Shown here: one piece after another, positions 48,748 through 52,155 of the stretch
Numbering within the stretch: the stretch's first letter is position 1
How the letters are laid out: the number at the start of each line of letters is the position of its first letter
DNA from: GCA-2786165 sp964625775
Lineage (GTDB): Bacteria; Pseudomonadota; Gammaproteobacteria; Legionellales; Legionellaceae
Direction of reading: 5' to 3'
Length of the DNA stretch: 52,155 nucleotides
Assembly: GCA_964625775.1 (NCBI GenBank)
Contig: CAZVEH010000013.1
Location: forward strand, 1 to 52,155
Position numbers and translations under genes: made by a program
The notes under the pieces: generated by a model
Databases searched by the model: none
The model's input: the letters and a program-made list of their open reading frames with translations, nothing else
What the model was told of the DNA's origin: nothing

Positions 48748-50553
48748 GTGAGCGACTTATCTTTGATTCGAAATTTTTCTATCATTGCCCATATCGACCA
48801 TGGTAAATCTACCTTGGCCGATCGGTTTATTCAACGTTGCGGTGGCCTGAGCGACCGGGAAATGGCGTCTCAAGTGTTGGACTCTATGGACATCGAGCGT
48901 GAGCGCGGTATCACCATCAAAGCCCAAAGCGTATCATTAAATTACAAAGCCCTTGATGGAAAAACCTATCTCTTAAACTTTATCGATACCCCAGGTCACG
49001 TTGACTTTTCATATGAAGTCTCTCGATCTCTGGCTGCTTGTGAAGGGGCCATTTTGGTGGTTGATGCGGCTCAAGGCGTAGAAGCACAAACCGTGGCGGT
49101 ATGTTACACTGCGATTGATCAATCCCTAGATGTCTTACCCGTTCTCAACAAAATTGATTTGCCTCAAGCAGAACCTGAACGAGTCATTGCCGAAATTGAA
49201 GATATTATTGGCGTGGATGCTAGCGATGCCATTCGTGTATCGGCCAAATCTGGCTTAGGCGTCGATGACGTATTAGAAGCCATTGTCAAAAATATTCGCC
49301 CGCCTACGGGTGACATTGACGCCCCTCTTCAAGCGCTGATCATTGACTCTTGGTTTGATAGTTATTTGGGTGTCGTATCCTTGGTTCGAATCATGAGTGG
49401 CTCATTAGTCGCCGGACAAAAAATGCGAGTGATGTCGACCGGTAAATCGCATATTGTCGATCAAGTCGGTATTTTCACCCCCAAGCGCACACCGCAATCA
49501 GAACTCAAAGCCGGTGAAGTAGGCTATGTTGTGGCAGGCATCAAAGAAATTCAAGGTGCGCCGGTGGGCGATACGTTAACCCTGGAAAAAAATCCAGCTC
49601 AGAGTCCCTTGCCGGGATTCAAACGGGTCAAACCACAAGTGTATGCTGGATTATTCCCGATAAGCTCTGACGATTTCGAAGCGTTTCGCGAAGCCTTGGC
49701 CAAATTAAGTTTGAATGACGCATCATTATTTTACGAACCTGAATCTTCAGAAGCCTTGGGCTTTGGATTTCGTTGCGGGTTTTTGGGTATGCTCCACATG
49801 GAAATTGTGCAGGAACGCTTAGAACGTGAATACAATTTAGAGCTGATTTCCACCGCACCAACCGTGATCTATCAGATCATCAATACCAAAGATGAAACGG
49901 TTCTCATCGATAATCCCTCTCATTTGCCACCTGTACAACAAATCAAACAAATGTTTGAACCCATTGTTCGCGCCAATATTTTAGTCCCCCAAGATTATTT
50001 AGGGGCCATCATCACCTTATGCATCGAGCGACGCGGCATACAAGTATCGATGATGTATAGCGGACGACAAGTCTCTGTGACTTATGATATTCCGATGAGT
50101 GAAGTCGTTTCAGATTTCTTTGATCGATTAAAGTCCGTGAGTCGTGGATATGCCTCTCTTGACTACAATTTCTTGCGTTTCGAAGAAGCTGATTTGGTGA
50201 AAATGGATGTTCTGATCAATACTGAACGCGTAGATGCTTTGTCTGTGATTGTCCATCGCTCTGCAGCCCAGTATCGTGGACGCGCTCTGACCGACAAAAT
50301 GCGAGAATTGATACCTCGTCAAATGTTTGACGTTGCAATTCAAGCGGCATTAGGCAGCCACATCATTGCTAGGCAAACGGTAAAAGCCTTGCGAAAAAAT
50401 GTGATCGCAAAATGTTATGGTGGGGATGTGAGCCGTAAGCGCAAGCTTTTGGACAAACAAAAAGCAGGAAAAAAGAGAATGAAGCAAGTGGGACATGTTG
50501 AAATCCCACAAGAAGCTTTTATGGCAGTGTTTCAAACTGAACGTAAAAAATAA
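48748..50553 (+). CDS. lepA: Elongation factor 4 (LepA)
   Basis: A ribosome-bound translational GTPase that back-translocates or assists ribosome maturation. 601 residues, the normal length. G1 is AHIDHGKST (14-22), G2 RGITIKAQSV, G3 DTPGH and G4 NKID. The EF-G-like domains follow, then the LepA-specific C-terminal domain (KKRMKQVGHVEIPQEAFMAV). The GTG start at 48748 has GGGCA upstream. It is followed by lepB after 9 bases as in most proteobacteria. Confidence 0.97.
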   Translation: MSDLSLIRNFSIIAHIDHGKSTLADRFIQRCGGLSDREMASQVLDSMDIERERGITIKAQSVSLNYKALDGKTYLLNFIDTPGHVDFSYEVSRSLAACEGAILVVDAAQGVEAQTVAVCYTAIDQSLDVLPVLNKIDLPQAEPERVIAEIEDIIGVDASDAIRVSAKSGLGVDDVLEAIVKNIRPPTGDIDAPLQALIIDSWFDSYLGVVSLVRIMSGSLVAGQKMRVMSTGKSHIVDQVGIFTPKRTPQSELKAGEVGYVVAGIKEIQGAPVGDTLTLEKNPAQSPLPGFKRVKPQVYAGLFPISSDDFEAFREALAKLSLNDASLFYEPESSEALGFGFRCGFLGMLHMEIVQERLEREYNLELISTAPTVIYQIINTKDETVLIDNPSHLPPVQQIKQMFEPIVRANILVPQDYLGAIITLCIERRGIQVSMMYSGRQVSVTYDIPMSEVVSDFFDRLKSVSRGYASLDYNFLRFEEADLVKMDVLINTERVDALSVIVHRSAAQYRGRALTDKMRELIPRQMFDVAIQAALGSHIIARQTVKALRKNVIAKCYGGDVSRKRKLLDKQKAGKKRMKQVGHVEIPQEAFMAVFQTERKK

Positions 50554-50562
50554 GGAAATGAC

Positions 50563-51318
50563 ATGAATCTTGCACTTGGATTATTGGTTTTATCTGTGAT
50601 AAGCGGCGTAGTTTATCTTTTAGATGTACTGATATGGTCCAAAAAACGCCGACCCAAACAACAGCCCAACAAATTGATTGAATACTCACGCTCTTTGTTT
50701 CCTCTTTTCTTTGGGGTATTACTGGTTCGATCCTTTGTATTTGAGCCTTTTCGTATTCCTTCTGGCTCATTAGAACCCACCTTATTGGTAGGTGATTTTT
50801 TGGTGGTCAACAAATTTGCATATGGCTTGCGTTTACCAGTATGGGATAAAAAAATACTGTCTACGGGTTCTCCAAAAACAGGTGACATTGTTGTGTTTCG
50901 CTGGCCTCCCAATCCCAAATACGATTTTATCAAACGAGTGATTGGTGTGCCTGGGGATGTGATCAGCTATCACCATAAAGTATTATCCGTGAATGGCAAA
51001 GAAGCCAGACAACATTTTGTCCAATATACCACCGACGAAAGCTCACTCAATCCTGTGGCTGAATATCGTGAAAATCTTAAAGGTACCCTGCATGACATCT
51101 ATCGTCGCAGCGATATCCCCGCTACCGATTTTGAGATCACGGTACCTCCCAATCAGTACTTTGTCATGGGCGATAATCGAGATGATTCAGCAGACAGTCG
51201 CTATTGGGGATTTGTGCATGACGACTATCTGCGTGGTAAAGCCGTGTTCACCTGGATGAGTTGGGATAAAAAAGACTGGAGCATCCGTTGGTCACGTTTG
51301 GGTCGTATTATTCATTAA
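50563..51318 (+). CDS. lepB: Signal peptidase I
   Basis: Cleaves signal peptides of exported preproteins at the periplasmic face. The 251 residues have two N-terminal membrane helices (about 3-25 and 45-58), the catalytic Ser69 in FRIPSGSLEPTL and the general-base Lys124 in YDFIKRVIGVPGD. The conserved GDNRDDSADSRYWG box follows. The box-B residue after Ser is Leu, whereas most have Met (SGSM). It lies between lepA and rnc, the classical order. Confidence 0.95.
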   Translation: MNLALGLLVLSVISGVVYLLDVLIWSKKRRPKQQPNKLIEYSRSLFPLFFGVLLVRSFVFEPFRIPSGSLEPTLLVGDFLVVNKFAYGLRLPVWDKKILSTGSPKTGDIVVFRWPPNPKYDFIKRVIGVPGDVISYHHKVLSVNGKEARQHFVQYTTDESSLNPVAEYRENLKGTLHDIYRRSDIPATDFEITVPPNQYFVMGDNRDDSADSRYWGFVHDDYLRGKAVFTWMSWDKKDWSIRWSRLGRIIH

Positions 51319-51335
51319 TTTAGAGATGAGCCATT

Positions 51336-52013
51336 ATGCATCCTCATATTGAGCGCCTTTGTGCTCGTTTAGACTACACGTTTCGTAATAAAGCGTATTT
51401 GAAACAAGCACTGACTCATTGTAGTGTGGGTGAGAAAAATTATGAACGCTTAGAGTTTCTCGGTGATTCTATTTTAAATATGGTGATCTCCAATGCTTTG
51501 TATCACCATTTTCCCCAGCTTTCCGAAGGACAGCTTAGTCGCTTGCGCGCCTTTTTGGTCAAAGGAGAGATGTTGGCAGATATTGCCTTAGAAATTGATT
51601 TAGGCGAGTATTTGCTTTTGGGTCAAGGTGAGCTAAAAAGCGGTGGCTTTCGGCGTCGTTCGATCTTGGCAGATGCCCTTGAGGCCGTGTTTGCAGCTAT
51701 ATTTTTAGACAGCGATTTCGCTCAAGTAGAGCGTGTTATTTTATATTTGTTCAACCATCGCCTGATTGACGAAAGCTTAGATGCGAATTCCAAAGACGCA
51801 AAAACCCAGTTACAAGAATATCTTCAAGCGCACAAATATCCCTTGCCTAAATACCGGGTCAAAGCAATCATCGGCGAGGAGCATGATCAGGTGTTCCAGA
51901 TTATTTGTCATTTAGAAACCCTCAATCTATCCACCGAGGCACAAGGTGATACGCGAAGAAAAGCGGAACAAGCTGCAGCAAAATTGATGTTATTGCAATT
52001 GAAATCAAGTTAA
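51336..52013 (+). CDS. rnc: Ribonuclease III
   Basis: A double-strand-specific endoribonuclease that processes rRNA precursors. The 225 residues contain the RNase III signature YERLEFLGDS (36-45), the second acidic cluster LADALEAVFAAIF and a C-terminal dsRNA-binding domain from about 150 (AKTQLQEYLQAHKYPLPKYR, later RKAEQAAAKLML). GAGATGAG precedes the ATG. era usually follows; in the remaining 142 bases (52014-52155) I see only a CTACTATT/AGCGAGGG-type repeat relic and no gene start. Confidence 0.95.
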   Translation: MHPHIERLCARLDYTFRNKAYLKQALTHCSVGEKNYERLEFLGDSILNMVISNALYHHFPQLSEGQLSRLRAFLVKGEMLADIALEIDLGEYLLLGQGELKSGGFRRRSILADALEAVFAAIFLDSDFAQVERVILYLFNHRLIDESLDANSKDAKTQLQEYLQAHKYPLPKYRVKAIIGEEHDQVFQIICHLETLNLSTEAQGDTRRKAEQAAAKLMLLQLKSS

Positions 52014-52155
52014 GTCATTTGAATCCATTCATCTCATTGCTTACGCCGGATCGCTCAATAGTAGCGAGGGATTGTTAGGTGAAAAACGAGGTATGTCCTT
52101 ATATAGTCATTTGATTTTTAAATGATCTGTTTTAAACACATAATCAATGGCATCA

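Noticed and set aside
1..52155. CRISPR arrays, rRNA genes, prophage modules or toxin-antitoxin pairs
   Set aside because: I saw no regularly spaced direct repeats, no rRNA-like stretches and no phage structural or paired toxin-antitoxin genes in either strand.

Overview
The window reads as a chromosomal segment of a moderately AT-rich gammaproteobacterium. Its gene content (BamD, RdgC, LapA/LapB, RlmN, a CioAB-type bd oxidase, T2SS GspL/GspM at an isolated locus) and several effector-like orphan genes point to the Legionellales (Legionella/Coxiella relatives). That placement is inferred from gene content and synteny, not from a marker phylogeny. Most of the window is ordinary housekeeping DNA; the novelty sits in small accessory genes between the conserved blocks.

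Layout. 0.2-6 kb: photolyase, two related outer-membrane beta-barrels, rpe and slt. 6-7.3 kb: a small membrane protein and a probable clan-CD cysteine protease resembling C80 toxin domains. 7.4-10.8 kb: udk-fabI, hemL, and a FlgM-like anti-sigma factor behind a textbook sigma-28 promoter. 10.8-13.3 kb: a minus-strand RNA candidate, an acidic effector-like gene, an SDR/isochorismatase pair and an intact MITE. 13.3-16.5 kb: rdgC-bamD, tRNA-Ser(UGA), a ChaN/TraB-like protein and an EVE protein. 16.5-20.6 kb: a GT39 transferase facing ndk-rlmN-GT2. 20.6-22.6 kb: a cysteine-rich secreted peptide bracketed by 19-bp direct repeats, then ubiC-ubiA. 22.7-24.7 kb: an accessory island holding an OTU protease between IS3 and IS982 remnants.

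24.7-33.7 kb is a minus-strand block: gyrA-serC-cmk, rpsA, lapA-lapB-pyrF and a GspH/FimT prepilin. It resembles the classical gyrA-to-pyrF order but lacks pheA/hisC/aroA and ihfB. 33.7-36.9 kb holds a repeat-filled gap, gltA and glpD. 37-41.3 kb holds a helical-repeat orphan and cydA-cydB plus an overlapping 40-codon DUF2474-like gene. 41.3-44.6 kb is tgt-ppiB-tsaC-priC with dsbB upstream. 44.8-47.5 kb holds mltB and gspL-gspM. 47.7-48.6 kb is a gene broken by two A-run frameshifts. 48.7-52 kb is lepA-lepB-rnc.

Together the core genes cover envelope biogenesis (BamD, LapAB, DsbB, LepB, Slt, MltB, GspL/M), tRNA and rRNA modification (Tgt, TsaC, RlmN), quinone synthesis and respiration (UbiC, UbiA, CydAB, GlpD) and nucleotide metabolism (Udk, Ndk, Cmk, PyrF). 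The orphans (C80-like protease, OTU protease, acidic coiled-coil protein, helical-repeat protein, broken gene) have the profile of secreted host-directed proteins, but no secretion apparatus for such effectors is visible here. At least four families of short palindromic repeats occupy many intergenic gaps.
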